Below, piece by piece: positions 1 through 8,548 of a DNA stretch of 36,259 nucleotides. The stretch is from Bacteroidota bacterium (GTDB lineage Bacteria; Bacteroidota; Bacteroidia; Chitinophagales; Saprospiraceae): the NCBI GenBank assembly GCA_006226345.1, contig SBHD01000286.1, positions 1 to 36,259 on the forward strand, written 5' to 3'. Made by a program: the position numbers and the translations under genes. Position 1 is the first letter of the stretch. Every line of letters begins with the position of its first letter. Below the pieces are notes generated by a model. That model was not told the DNA's origin and ran no database searches. It saw only the letters and a program-made list of their open reading frames with translations.

Positions 1-2
1 TG

Positions 3-365
3 TTATTGTTCAGTTACCTTGCACTGCATCTGATTGTGCGTTTTATGCCACATCTGGCTGAACAGTACTATAATCCCGTTTTTGACCTGGAAGGTGATAA
101 GACTTATCTCTATTTTCTCCACCCGTTCATTCTGAGCTTTGCTCTGGCCTGGTTTTGGAGCCGTTTCAAAGAGCTGTTCACCGGCTCTTTCTGGTGGCGG
201 GGCACAGAGATGGGTCTTGTATATGGACTGGTAGCAACCCTGCCTTCCATGTGGATCACCTTCAGTTCACTGGCAATTTCGTTCCCGATGGTCCTGACCT
301 GGTTCCTGTATGGACTTTTCCAGGCTATTGTAGTAGGGATCGTTTATGCTAAGATCAGTCCCTAA
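3..365 (+). CDS. Hypothetical integral membrane protein, 5'-truncated by the window
   Basis: The frame is open from the first in-frame codon of the window and stops at TAA 363-365, so the true start probably lies upstream; the TTG at position 6 used by the ORF track is unlikely to be the real start. The visible ~120 residues contain about three hydrophobic segments (a helix near FILSFALAWFW, then GLVYGLVATLPSMWI and a C-terminal segment ending GIVYAKISP). This is typical of small four-helix membrane proteins of unknown function in Bacteroidota. I do not recognise the family. It is followed by its own strong terminator, so it is the last gene of its transcript. Confidence 0.6.
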   Translation, partial: LLFSYLALHLIVRFMPHLAEQYYNPVFDLEGDKTYLYFLHPFILSFALAWFWSRFKELFTGSFWWRGTEMGLVYGLVATLPSMWITFSSLAISFPMVLTWFLYGLFQAIVVGIVYAKISP

Positions 366-433
366 TGCTATTAAGATTTGTGATTAAGGCTGTTTAGTAA
401 GCCTGCATATTTGTTAGCGGTTTATTTCAATTT

Positions 434-481
434 GGTGATAGTCTCCTACGCCGGCAGGCATAGTGAGACTATCACCTTTTT
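434..481 (+). terminator. Rho-independent terminator after the first gene
   Basis: A perfect 12-bp inverted repeat, GGTGATAGTCTC (434-445) and GAGACTATCACC (465-476), encloses a 19-nt loop and is followed directly by TTTTT on the plus strand. It lies 68 nt after the stop of the upstream gene. The minus-strand side lacks a T tract, so it mainly serves the plus strand, although the minus-strand gene ending at 504 may also benefit from the hairpin. Confidence 0.85.
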
Positions 482-503
482 ATCCCCGGGATTCAACGAA
501 CTC

Positions 504-2315
504 TTACCGAATGAGTGTTACATCTCCCCTGTAAACTTCCCGGTTACCATCCAGAAATTCTATTTCCGCAATGTATACATAAACTGCGGGCGGGGCCTTT
601 TCGCCATTGATCCGTCCGTCCCAGCTCAATAACGGATCACCGGGGCTCAGGTCATGCTGCTCCACAATGGCATGTCCCCAGCGATTGAATATGCTGAACT
701 TGCGGACGATGGCTACGTCCTCCCCACCAAATATCCGGAATGCCGAATTATCGGAGGGGCTATCTGGTACAAATACATTGGGGATATAGATCCGACGGTT
801 TTTGTCCACGGTTATGGTGCGTTCATCAGTAGCCCGGCAGCCGTTGGAGTCCAACATGGTGATTTCATAGCGAAAGGAGTTCAGCGGCTGATACAGACAA
901 GTGTCGCACAACATATCCACAAGCAAAGGCGGTGTGACCAGTACCTGGTCCTGCCTGCCCGGGTCACTGAGCGCATCCGGTTGCAGCAATCTGACTTTCT
1001 GACCTAGCAACAGGGTGGTATCGGGATCCAGTTCAAGGATCAGGTCATCGGGTTCAAGTACGGTGAACAGCGTATCCATTTCACATCCGTCAATAGCCTG
1101 TACGGTCAGGTTGTGTTCACCCGGCCCCAACCGGCGGAATTCCGGTGCGACCATGAATGGGGCGTCATCCAGTGCATACGTATACGGGGCGGTACCGCCC
1201 GTTACCTGGCCGATCAACAGGATGCCATCACCTTTCTGGAAACAGGTAATATGCCGCACCTGTAATTTAACTGCAGTAGGGAGGTCCGGCTCCCCGACCC
1301 GGACAGTAGTGCTCGAGGAGCATCCGGTGACTAAATTCGTAGCCACCAGTGTATAGTGCCCGGTCTGGTCTACCCTGGCCTGGGGAGAATTGGCGCCGCT
1401 GAGGATATGGCCTGTGCTGTCGGTCGTCCATTGAAACGTGTATCCGGCAGGGGGCGTAACGCCTACAAACAGCCGGGTAGGGGACTCGGTACAACTCAGA
1501 CTGGCGACCGAATCCGTTGTCAAATTTGGCCGGTAGGAGTCGTCCAGAATGTTGATATACAATGAACTGGCACAGGGCGGGTTCGCTTCGCAGGAGTTGG
1601 CGGCCTGGACACAAAGGTTGCCGCTTTGGTCACCCAAGGTGACTTGCACGACATTGCCGCCACTGCCCACGATCGTCGCCGGGACGGGCATACTGTCCAC
1701 CAGGGTACCGGGTGGGCCATCCCAGATATAAGCGCCGGCCCCGAACACAGACGGTACGGCATAGGTAAAAATCGCTCCCGGACAGCCTTCTGTTTTACCT
1801 TGTATCTCCTGAACCATACCGAGCGGTGGCTCGTATACGGCTTCTTTAGGCGAAACATCAACAGAAAAATCGCATTGGTCTCCGGCATAGCCGTCGATCA
1901 GCAGGAAATAGTTGTGGCCGGGTGTAAGGGGAACTGTGATCGACACAGGCAGAAGCCCGCCATTTTCCTGGCCCTTGTCGCAGGCCAACGGTGGTTGTGT
2001 GCAGTCTTTGTAAAGCGCGATCTGTACACCATTACCGTCATTACAGTCAGACGGATACACTGTGAATGTCGCTTCTGCCGTGCCGGCTATAAATCCCATC
2101 CACTGGGCATTTTCCACAGTTCCGCAGAAATCAACCGCAGGACCGGAAGGATATCCCTGTGTGGAGCCGACATATCCGTCAAAATTGCAGGATATGCAGG
2201 CTTGTTCACAAATAATTGCTGAAAAAGTACCATTGCAGGTGGGCGGCAACTGAGCACGCAGTGCAGAAACAGTAAATAAACCGGAAAGAATTAGCAGGTA
2301 GATTAAGCGGTTCAT
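504..2315 (-). CDS. Exported protein with T9SS type B (gliding motility-associated) C-terminal domain
   Basis: This 603-residue protein has a clear Sec signal peptide (MNRLIYLLILSGLFTVSALRAQ). Its last ~95 residues form the CHU_C / type B sorting domain, starting near RIYIPNVFVPDSPSDNSAF, with the characteristic FSIFNRWG motif and a WDGRINGEKAPPAVYVY segment. The middle is cysteine-rich near the N-terminus (CNGTFSAIICEQACISCNF) and then carries Ig/PKD-like beta domains with SprB-type repeat character (TGGTAPYTYALDD). Family knowledge says such proteins cross the outer membrane by T9SS and stay on the surface or are released, often as adhesins. It is 87 bp downstream of the DUF1501 gene on the same strand, so the two may be co-transcribed. 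No catalytic domain is recognisable. Confidence 0.88.
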   Translation of the reverse strand: MNRLIYLLILSGLFTVSALRAQLPPTCNGTFSAIICEQACISCNFDGYVGSTQGYPSGPAVDFCGTVENAQWMGFIAGTAEATFTVYPSDCNDGNGVQIALYKDCTQPPLACDKGQENGGLLPVSITVPLTPGHNYFLLIDGYAGDQCDFSVDVSPKEAVYEPPLGMVQEIQGKTEGCPGAIFTYAVPSVFGAGAYIWDGPPGTLVDSMPVPATIVGSGGNVVQVTLGDQSGNLCVQAANSCEANPPCASSLYINILDDSYRPNLTTDSVASLSCTESPTRLFVGVTPPAGYTFQWTTDSTGHILSGANSPQARVDQTGHYTLVATNLVTGCSSSTTVRVGEPDLPTAVKLQVRHITCFQKGDGILLIGQVTGGTAPYTYALDDAPFMVAPEFRRLGPGEHNLTVQAIDGCEMDTLFTVLEPDDLILELDPDTTLLLGQKVRLLQPDALSDPGRQDQVLVTPPLLVDMLCDTCLYQPLNSFRYEITMLDSNGCRATDERTITVDKNRRIYIPNVFVPDSPSDNSAFRIFGGEDVAIVRKFSIFNRWGHAIVEQHDLSPGDPLLSWDGRINGEKAPPAVYVYIAEIEFLDGNREVYRGDVTLIR

Positions 2316-2402
2316 GCAATCGGAATTTGTAACGGATAAGATTGATTATTTCAGATCAAAAAGGGCTGCAGACAATGGAAAGGCTTCGTTCTTTTCCGAA
2401 GA

Positions 2403-4049
2403 TCAGCGCGTAATACTCAGCTTGATCACCTCGGCCTTCCCGTTTGCCGGGATTTCCAGACGTACGAAATAGGCACCAGGCGGTAGGGTCGCCACATCAA
2501 AATGATAGAAATTGGTGCCTGGTTGCACCTGTACCGGTCTGATCTCAATCAAAGCCCCCCCCAGGCTGTGCAGCGACAACCGTGCATCCGCATTACCCTG
2601 GCTGTAAAATGATACCTGGGTACGGTAACCTGCCGGGTTGGGAAATACCTGTAATGGCCGTCCTGCGGACTCCTGATCAAAAACGCTGGTGGCGATATAG
2701 CAGTCCGGCTGAACAGTATAGGAGTTACTGATAATGGGCAATTTGACGTATCCGTCAAACATAGTCTGTTCCAGTACATAATTGCTGGCGCCCAGCCAGT
2801 CCTGGAGCAATGTGGTAAACACCTGCCGGTAGTCAAATTGTTGTCCCTGGAGCTGGTTATCACCGGCGAGATTGCTCAGGTCGACATTGGTGCCATGTAT
2901 CCCCCCGGACAGCGCCTTCCCAAGAATGAACATAGGGGCAAGGGTTCCGTGATCGGTACCGGCGGAACCATTTTCCCGGGCACAGCGGCCAAATTCAGAG
3001 AAGGTGCACGACACGATCTTGTCCGCCAGGTCCATGCCTTCCAGGTCGTCGTAGAATGTTTTCAGGGAGTCCGACAAGTTACGCAGCAGATCTGCATGCC
3101 GTCCCTTGCTAATGTCACCTTCCGGCGGGATCTGTGAACCATGGGTATCATAACCGCCCATGCTGCACAGGTATATCTTGGTCTTGCACCCGCCTTTTAC
3201 CAGCCGGGCCACGGTTTTGAGCTGATCGGACAGTCCGTTTTGAGGATAGTCGGTGATGGCGTTGGCTCCTGCATTGAAGGCTTGTGTGATGTATTGTGAA
3301 TACTGATCCACGCTGTCCTCTACACCCATAATGAACCTGAGTTCGTCCCCGTAGTCCGAATCGGGTATGTTTGCCAGCGGTGCCCCGCCAATTGTCTGGA
3401 CCAGCGAATAAAAACCATCCGGATCCTGACCATACAGGTTAATGGAGTTCTGATGTTCGGTTTCAGTATGGAATCCAAGAGAAGGGTAGGGGTCTCCAAT
3501 CTGGATGCCCAGGGGGTATAACATATCCGGAATCGGAGTACCCATCACATCAGGGTACATGGCATTCAAGGCACGTCCCATCCACCCGGAACGGACCTTG
3601 GAATGGTCCGGTGTGCCATCCCCACCGGAGAGCCAGATATCTGTGCTTTTGAAATGGGATTGATTGAGGTTTTCGTACCCCACTCCCTGAACGATATTCA
3701 GCCAACCCTTGTCATACAACGCCTTCAGGCCGGTCATTACCGGGTGCAGGCCTACCTGGTCAGCGCTGGGTACCGAGGTGTCCAGTTTAATAAATTGCTC
3801 CGGGCCTGAGTCCGGGATCTTAATAACCGGACGCAGGTCCGCGTAGGTATCGTATTGGGCTATCGGCACAATTGTATTGACGCCGTCATTACCTCCCTTC
3901 AACTGGATCAGGACCATTATCCGGTCTTCGACCTCCTCACAGTCAGCCATAACCCGGGCAATCTTGCTATTGGAAAAAGGGCGCATTGTGTGGCCGTTGA
4001 CAGCAAAAGAGGACACACCTGCTATTTTGAGAAAGTTTCTTCTGTGCAT
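2403..4049 (-). CDS. DUF1501 family protein with Tat-like signal and T9SS type A sorting domain
   Basis: This 548-residue protein starts MHRRNFLKIAG, matching the twin-arginine pattern RRxFLK, which is usual for DUF1501 proteins (alkaline phosphatase/sulfatase-like fold). The DUF1501 body spans about residues 40-450 (LIQLKGGNDGVNTIVP near the start; the conserved GYDTHGSQ and FSEFGRCARENGSAGTDHG motifs later). Residues ~468-548 form a T9SS type A tail (VFPNPAGYRTQV ... LPPGAYFVRLEI). The gene is 36 bp downstream of the DUF1800 gene; DUF1800-DUF1501 pairs recur in Bacteroidota and Planctomycetes. The biochemical function is unknown; the fold suggests phospho- or sulfo-ester chemistry, but that is inference. 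Confidence 0.92.
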   Translation of the reverse strand: MHRRNFLKIAGVSSFAVNGHTMRPFSNSKIARVMADCEEVEDRIMVLIQLKGGNDGVNTIVPIAQYDTYADLRPVIKIPDSGPEQFIKLDTSVPSADQVGLHPVMTGLKALYDKGWLNIVQGVGYENLNQSHFKSTDIWLSGGDGTPDHSKVRSGWMGRALNAMYPDVMGTPIPDMLYPLGIQIGDPYPSLGFHTETEHQNSINLYGQDPDGFYSLVQTIGGAPLANIPDSDYGDELRFIMGVEDSVDQYSQYITQAFNAGANAITDYPQNGLSDQLKTVARLVKGGCKTKIYLCSMGGYDTHGSQIPPEGDISKGRHADLLRNLSDSLKTFYDDLEGMDLADKIVSCTFSEFGRCARENGSAGTDHGTLAPMFILGKALSGGIHGTNVDLSNLAGDNQLQGQQFDYRQVFTTLLQDWLGASNYVLEQTMFDGYVKLPIISNSYTVQPDCYIATSVFDQESAGRPLQVFPNPAGYRTQVSFYSQGNADARLSLHSLGGALIEIRPVQVQPGTNFYHFDVATLPPGAYFVRLEIPANGKAEVIKLSITR

Positions 4050-4085
4050 GAATGGATTGATTAGGCAATTGAGCGATTGAATGAA

Positions 4086-5744
4086 TTAACCGACCTGGTA
4101 CTCCGGGGCATACAGCATGGCATTGAACAAACGTCCAAGTGGTATTTGAACTTCAAAATCATCGCCGGAGGCGATGAAGTTTTGCCATTCATACGTCCAG
4201 TCAGCTGGTGGGAGCCCATTGAGGAAGATCGTGGTAAGAAAGTAGTCAAACCGTTCGCTATCCGGCTCTTCCGGAAAAAGGTAACGCAAGAGTTCCTGCA
4301 CCAGAACATAGGAATCCGCGGGATCGGATATCACTCCGCTGTCCCGTAGCCAGGCTGCAAAATTGAATTTGGTACCCAGCGGTTCATCTGCTCCCGGGCC
4401 CCATGCGTGTGTGCCGCTTAGTAACATTTCCGGCCATTTGTACCTGGAAACGATCGTAGCCGAATTAAAGAACTGGCGGTTGAAATCGGGATCCTGGTAA
4501 TATCCCGGGTACCCTGCAACATCAGGCGGGTAAAACATAAACATTCCGGCCCAGTCCATCAGCCGGCCCATAATGCCTTTATCGTACAGGGTTTCATAGT
4601 GTTCCTGGGTTTCCGTCATCGGATCAGGGATCGGCAGGCCGAAAAATGACAGGGTTTGCAAAGCGAGGTCCAGCGGAGACTTGATCAGTGCGCCCAGGTT
4701 TTCATCCAAGCTGTCGGCATCGTCCGCATCATAGAAGTGTTCACTTTGCAGGAGTTGATCTACGACCGGCAGGATCTCGAAGTTATTGGCGATGAACGTC
4801 TGGGCCAACGGGCCAATGATGTCCGTTTCCACTTCGGTGTCGATCGGGCGCCGGATGAAGAAGCGGTAAAGCCTGCGGCAAAAATTCCGGGCTGTTTCTT
4901 CCTGAGAAAACACCATATCGACCAGCGCGTTCAGCTCGGCAAACATACCAGCCTCATTATTAGAAGGAGGTTGTATTACAGTGCCGTTGAACCGGGCACT
5001 GAATGTTTTTGGCTGAAAGTCATGGCTTTGTGGATACCCACGGCCTGCCGGTATACCAGTGTCCGGATCCTGGTATTCATCCCGGTCAGCGTGGTTAAAG
5101 CCGGTCAGGACCCTTGCAGCCTGGATAATATCCTCTTCCGTGTAATTGGTATAGTCACCCGGACCCGCGGTGGGGCCGGCGCCGATCGTGTGCAACTCAA
5201 AAAATTCGCGGGCATAATTCTCGTTGGGGTTATTGACAAAATTCTGGTCGTTGTCAATATACTCCAGCATACAGTTGTCCACGACCATTTTGGTGACCAG
5301 TTGTTTGAAATTACCCAGGCATCCCCATCGCAGGAGCATCAGGTAATCGTAAAACTCCATACTGGTCCCGTAATCAGGCGTAACCGCCAAAAACTGATGG
5401 AAGAAAAAGGAAAGCCGGTGTGCACCGCCCGGATCATGCAGCGCTTCGTTCAGCCACCAGGCCATTACATACCGGCGCAGGATATCCTCTTCTGCGGGCA
5501 TTTGTGCATCGGGTGGTTGGGGGGGATTGATCCAGGTAGCAGGTGAAGCGCCGGGCGAATCGGCATACACCGGCTGGTCAAGTTGAAGCGGATGAACCTG
5601 AAGCAGGGCATCCAGTGCATCTGCGGCAGTCTGCCCGGCCAGTTCGTCCACTTTGGTACGGCTATACCGAAAGCTGATGCGGCGCAGCAAATGCGCGGCA
5701 CGGCGCTGCCCCAGGACGCCCTGGAGAGGATTCAAAGAAGCCAT
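4086..5744 (-). CDS. DUF1800 family protein
   Basis: This 552-residue protein shows the DUF1800 hallmarks: an N-terminal RRAAHLLRRISF segment, the MAWWLNEALHDPGGAHRLSFFFHQFL block, the NPNENYAREFFELHTIG motif near the middle, and the AARVLTGFNH block. It begins MASLNPLQG with no recognisable signal peptide, and no earlier in-frame start exists in the ORF, whereas its partner DUF1501 has a Tat-like leader. It is the first gene of a likely three-gene minus-strand operon (DUF1800, DUF1501, type B T9SS protein; gaps 36 and 87 bp). The molecular role of the family is not established. Confidence 0.92.
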   Translation of the reverse strand: MASLNPLQGVLGQRRAAHLLRRISFRYSRTKVDELAGQTAADALDALLQVHPLQLDQPVYADSPGASPATWINPPQPPDAQMPAEEDILRRYVMAWWLNEALHDPGGAHRLSFFFHQFLAVTPDYGTSMEFYDYLMLLRWGCLGNFKQLVTKMVVDNCMLEYIDNDQNFVNNPNENYAREFFELHTIGAGPTAGPGDYTNYTEEDIIQAARVLTGFNHADRDEYQDPDTGIPAGRGYPQSHDFQPKTFSARFNGTVIQPPSNNEAGMFAELNALVDMVFSQEETARNFCRRLYRFFIRRPIDTEVETDIIGPLAQTFIANNFEILPVVDQLLQSEHFYDADDADSLDENLGALIKSPLDLALQTLSFFGLPIPDPMTETQEHYETLYDKGIMGRLMDWAGMFMFYPPDVAGYPGYYQDPDFNRQFFNSATIVSRYKWPEMLLSGTHAWGPGADEPLGTKFNFAAWLRDSGVISDPADSYVLVQELLRYLFPEEPDSERFDYFLTTIFLNGLPPADWTYEWQNFIASGDDFEVQIPLGRLFNAMLYAPEYQVG

Positions 5745-6387
5745 GTGGGAATAAATGTTTAAGATGATCGGTTTTGTCGCGCAGTTTTCCTGGGTTGGCT
5801 TTCCGGAGGCGGGATGGGATGTCTCTGACTGGCGTCAGCAAGAACTGCGTTTGGTGGATTAAAGAAATGAACCGAAGGATTAAGTTCACTGACAAGATTA
5901 TTATAACCGTTTCTGACCGCCCCTTTTGCCCCTGTTCTGCGTTACAAACTCCTTAAATACCGTAGGGTATTCGCGTCGTTTGCGCCTTGAACAGTACCAA
6001 AACTGCCTGGTCAAAACGATTCAATAATCTTGTCAGAGAACTTAAATGCAATTGCAAGTTATCAAAGTCATAACGGAGGGATGCGGAAATTATTAGACTG
6101 CCGAATGTTAAAATTCATGCTTTTGCAAATGCCTCGGCCAGGCTGGATGTGTTTTGACCCATGTCGTTTCCCGAACCGAAAAATGTTTTACCGTTTTTAC
6201 CGGCTGATTCAGATCACTGAGTGCAAGGGAGCAAATCATTTCAGGGTGAATAATTAGGAATTAAGCTTTGTACGATAAAAGTATTCGCTAACAGATTAAA
6301 TCGGGGAGCGTATGTGATTCCCCAGTTGCTTCAGGAAGATACAAATGAGCTACTCGCCCCGGTTTAGTTATTAAACCAATTAAAACC
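5745..6387. other. 643-bp divergent intergenic region without a convincing gene
   Basis: This region separates the DUF1800 operon (minus) from the outer-membrane protein gene (plus). The only ORF of note (6030-6257, plus, 75 codons) has no recognisable similarity or leader and an atypical composition, so I do not call it. The region holds a perfect short dyad, AATACC-gtag-GGTATT at 5956-5971, that could be an operator, and a second dyad just before the downstream start codon, listed separately. I found no tRNA and no exact TAnnTTTG box with properly spaced TTG. Confidence 0.5.
6361..6377 (+). promoter_or_regulatory. Short dyad just upstream of the beta-barrel gene
   Basis: GGTTTA (6361-6366) and TAAACC (6372-6377) form a perfect 6-bp inverted repeat with a 5-nt loop, ending 10 nt before the ATG at 6388. 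It could be an operator or a weak leader hairpin near the ribosome-binding region. A chance origin is quite possible. Confidence 0.3.
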
Positions 6388-7059
6388 ATGTTATTCCTTA
6401 AAAAGTTAGCAGCAATACTATTCCTGTCGTTATTCTGTAGTCCGTTGTTGTTTAGCCAGGTCCGTTTTGGCCTGCAAGGAGGCGTAGGGTTGTCCAACCT
6501 GCTTTACCATGATCCACATCCTTATGACACTGACCCCAATGATCTGACCCCCGTATTCCAGGGTGGCGGGATGCTGGAAATTGGTCCTTCCGAAGGCGTA
6601 GCCTTTACCACCGGCCTGTTGCTCGTGGGAAAAGGTGCGCAATACAAGGATGAGACCGATTATTACGACGCAAAGTTCATTCTGCGGCCCTATTACCTTG
6701 AACTGCCTGCAAGGATTATTTTGCATGGAAGGGGGATTTACGGGGCCGTAGGTCCCTACCTTGCTTATGGTGTCCTTGGTAATTTTAAAACCAAAACGGA
6801 CCCAAAAGGTACGGAAGGCAGAAAAAGTACTTATAGTACACCAATAAGGTTTGGTAATTCGGACGATGACGACCTGAATCCATTCGGATTCGGAGTTACG
6901 GCTGTTTTCGGATTTGAAACCAGGTCCGGTTTCCGGATACTGCTCCAGGCGGAGCACTGTTTTACTGATATGGTGCCAAAGGATAAGCGGGATTATCCGG
7001 ATGTTGAAAAAATTGTGCCGTATACATTCGGGCTATCGATGATGTATATGGTTAATTGA
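6388..7059 (+). CDS. Outer-membrane beta-barrel protein (porin-like, PF13568 type)
   Basis: This 223-residue protein has a signal peptide (MLFLKKLAAILFLSLFCSPLLFSQ) and then begins VRFGLQGGVGLSNL, the typical first strand of Bacteroidota outer-membrane beta-barrel proteins. Alternating amphipathic strands continue (FQGGGMLEIGPSEGVAFTTGLLL, YYLELPARIILHG, GIYGAVGPYLAYG, GFGVTAVFGFETRSGFRILLQAEH), consistent with an 8-10-stranded barrel. It ends MMYMVN rather than the usual aromatic terminus. Its function is unknown. It is monocistronic and convergent with the DUF389 gene, with a shared terminator between them. Confidence 0.82.
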   Translation: MLFLKKLAAILFLSLFCSPLLFSQVRFGLQGGVGLSNLLYHDPHPYDTDPNDLTPVFQGGGMLEIGPSEGVAFTTGLLLVGKGAQYKDETDYYDAKFILRPYYLELPARIILHGRGIYGAVGPYLAYGVLGNFKTKTDPKGTEGRKSTYSTPIRFGNSDDDDLNPFGFGVTAVFGFETRSGFRILLQAEHCFTDMVPKDKRDYPDVEKIVPYTFGLSMMYMVN

Positions 7060-7096
7060 TCAGCACGTGTAAGTTTATAACAGGCACTGTGGATAC

Positions 7097-7147
7097 ACAA
7101 AAGGGAAGTCCGGCCAGTTGAATAAGGTAGCCGGGCTTCCCTTTTGT
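7097..7147. terminator. Bidirectional terminator between convergent genes
   Basis: A 17-bp inverted repeat, ACAAAAGGGAAGTCCGG (7097-7113) and CCGGGCTTCCCTTTTGT (7131-7147), has one G-U type mismatch and a 17-nt loop. The A-rich left edge and T-rich right edge give a U tract on either strand. It lies between the stops of the beta-barrel gene (7059) and the DUF389 gene (7165). Confidence 0.88.
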
Positions 7148-7164
7148 AAATGTGCTTTCAGTGC

Positions 7165-8496
7165 TTATTTGCGCCTGCCTTTTTTAGGGATATTGCTTTG
7201 CTCAACAGCATATTCGACCTCCACCTTCAGGCTGTCAAACTTGGTTGTCAAAAAGCGTTGGATCTGGGTGTCGTGATCTTTGTCCAAAGGCTGCTTGCAG
7301 GATATCAGGACAGTAACCAAGCTATCTTTTTTCCCGGTTTGGTAGTACATGGGGACTACACCAAAGGCCGTTATATTTGTATCTACGGCAGCAATTTCAG
7401 TTAGTATTTTAGCCTCCCAGGCTTTTCGCACATCGATTTCATTTAGCTGTGTATTGAGCTTATGCACCGAGTCTCGCCAGATTAGGAGCTGTTGTTCTGC
7501 TTCATTTCGATATGCGCGTTCCTTCTCAACAATGTATTCCCGGGCCGATTTAAAGTTAATGGCGGTACTGTCCAGGCTGTAGTATTTCCGCCGGTTCAGG
7601 ATCTGCTGCTGGGTGAGGCTGTCCGGTTCTCCAAGGCTAAAAACCTCGATACTGTTATTACCATAGGAAACTTTGGTTTTAAGGATAGGGATATTCATGG
7701 TCTCCACCTCCTTGGTAAGAAAGTCCTGTGCGTGTTTGTCAAAATCGTTTTTCCGGTAGAGGTTATAGGCGAGCCAAAGGCTGGGCAGAATGGTACAGAT
7801 GATCACAAAGGCGACGATCCGGGTCACCCGTTTTTTGGCACCTTCTTCGTATTGCCGCCGGCGGATGCGCAACGCCAGTTTAGTGACCAGCATAGTGGCA
7901 AAGGCGATCATGACCGAGTTAATAACAAACAGGTACAATGCCCCTGCCAGGTACATGGGTTCCCAATTGGCGAGGCCGTACCCAGCCGTACACAGTGGGG
8001 GCATCAGGGCGGTGGCAATCGCTACTCCCGGTATAATATTGCTCCCTTTTTCTTTTCTGGTATAAGCGACAATACCTGCAATACCGCCGAAAAAACCGAT
8101 AAGCACATCGTAAATGGTCGGATATGTACGGGCGTCCATTTCAGGCGTAGGGTCGTCAAATGGCGAAAGCCCGAAAAACAGCGTGGAGGTGAGCAGGCTG
8201 ATAAAAACGAACGTGAGGAAATTCCGGCCTGCCGTTTTTAACAATTCAAAATCAAACGTAGATAACGCAAAACCGGTACCGACGATCGGTCCCATTAACG
8301 GGGAGATCAACATCGCCCCGATAATAACGGCTGTGGAATTGGTATTCAACCCGACTGATGCGATCAAAATAGCCGCCACCAAGGCCCACAGGTTAGTCCC
8401 TTTGAATTCACAACCGGTTTGGATGCTCTCCTTGATGGCTGCGGTCTCTTCCTGATCGGCCCGGAGATCAAAGTAATATTTTAATATGTTTTGCAT
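7165..8496 (-). CDS. DUF389 (TIGR00341-type) membrane protein
   Basis: This 443-residue protein contains the DUF389 core in its first ~215 residues: six or so transmembrane helices with the signature AVIIGAMLISPLMGPIVGTG and the later GVAIATALMPPLCTAGYGL. The family occurs widely in bacteria and archaea and has no settled function, though it is often discussed as a transporter-like or stress-linked membrane protein. From residue ~235 onward comes a long soluble tail with a helical, glutamate-rich stretch (REYIVEKERAYRNEAEQQLL) and an alpha/beta end, closing with a basic PKKGRRK. It sits 52 bp after the MscS-type gene and is probably its operon partner. Confidence 0.9.
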   Translation of the reverse strand: MQNILKYYFDLRADQEETAAIKESIQTGCEFKGTNLWALVAAILIASVGLNTNSTAVIIGAMLISPLMGPIVGTGFALSTFDFELLKTAGRNFLTFVFISLLTSTLFFGLSPFDDPTPEMDARTYPTIYDVLIGFFGGIAGIVAYTRKEKGSNIIPGVAIATALMPPLCTAGYGLANWEPMYLAGALYLFVINSVMIAFATMLVTKLALRIRRRQYEEGAKKRVTRIVAFVIICTILPSLWLAYNLYRKNDFDKHAQDFLTKEVETMNIPILKTKVSYGNNSIEVFSLGEPDSLTQQQILNRRKYYSLDSTAINFKSAREYIVEKERAYRNEAEQQLLIWRDSVHKLNTQLNEIDVRKAWEAKILTEIAAVDTNITAFGVVPMYYQTGKKDSLVTVLISCKQPLDKDHDTQIQRFLTTKFDSLKVEVEYAVEQSNIPKKGRRK

Positions 8497-8548
8497 GGTA
8501 AAAGCGGGTTTTAGTATCGTATTTCATTTAGGGCATAAAGGGGGGAGT

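Noticed and set aside
4656-5546. 296-codon plus-strand ORF inside the DUF1800 gene
   Set aside because: It is a shadow frame of a well-supported DUF1800 gene, with no recognisable domain.
6030-6257. 75-codon plus-strand ORF in the 643-bp gap
   Set aside because: No leader, hydrophobic pattern, domain or start context; its composition looks like non-coding sequence.
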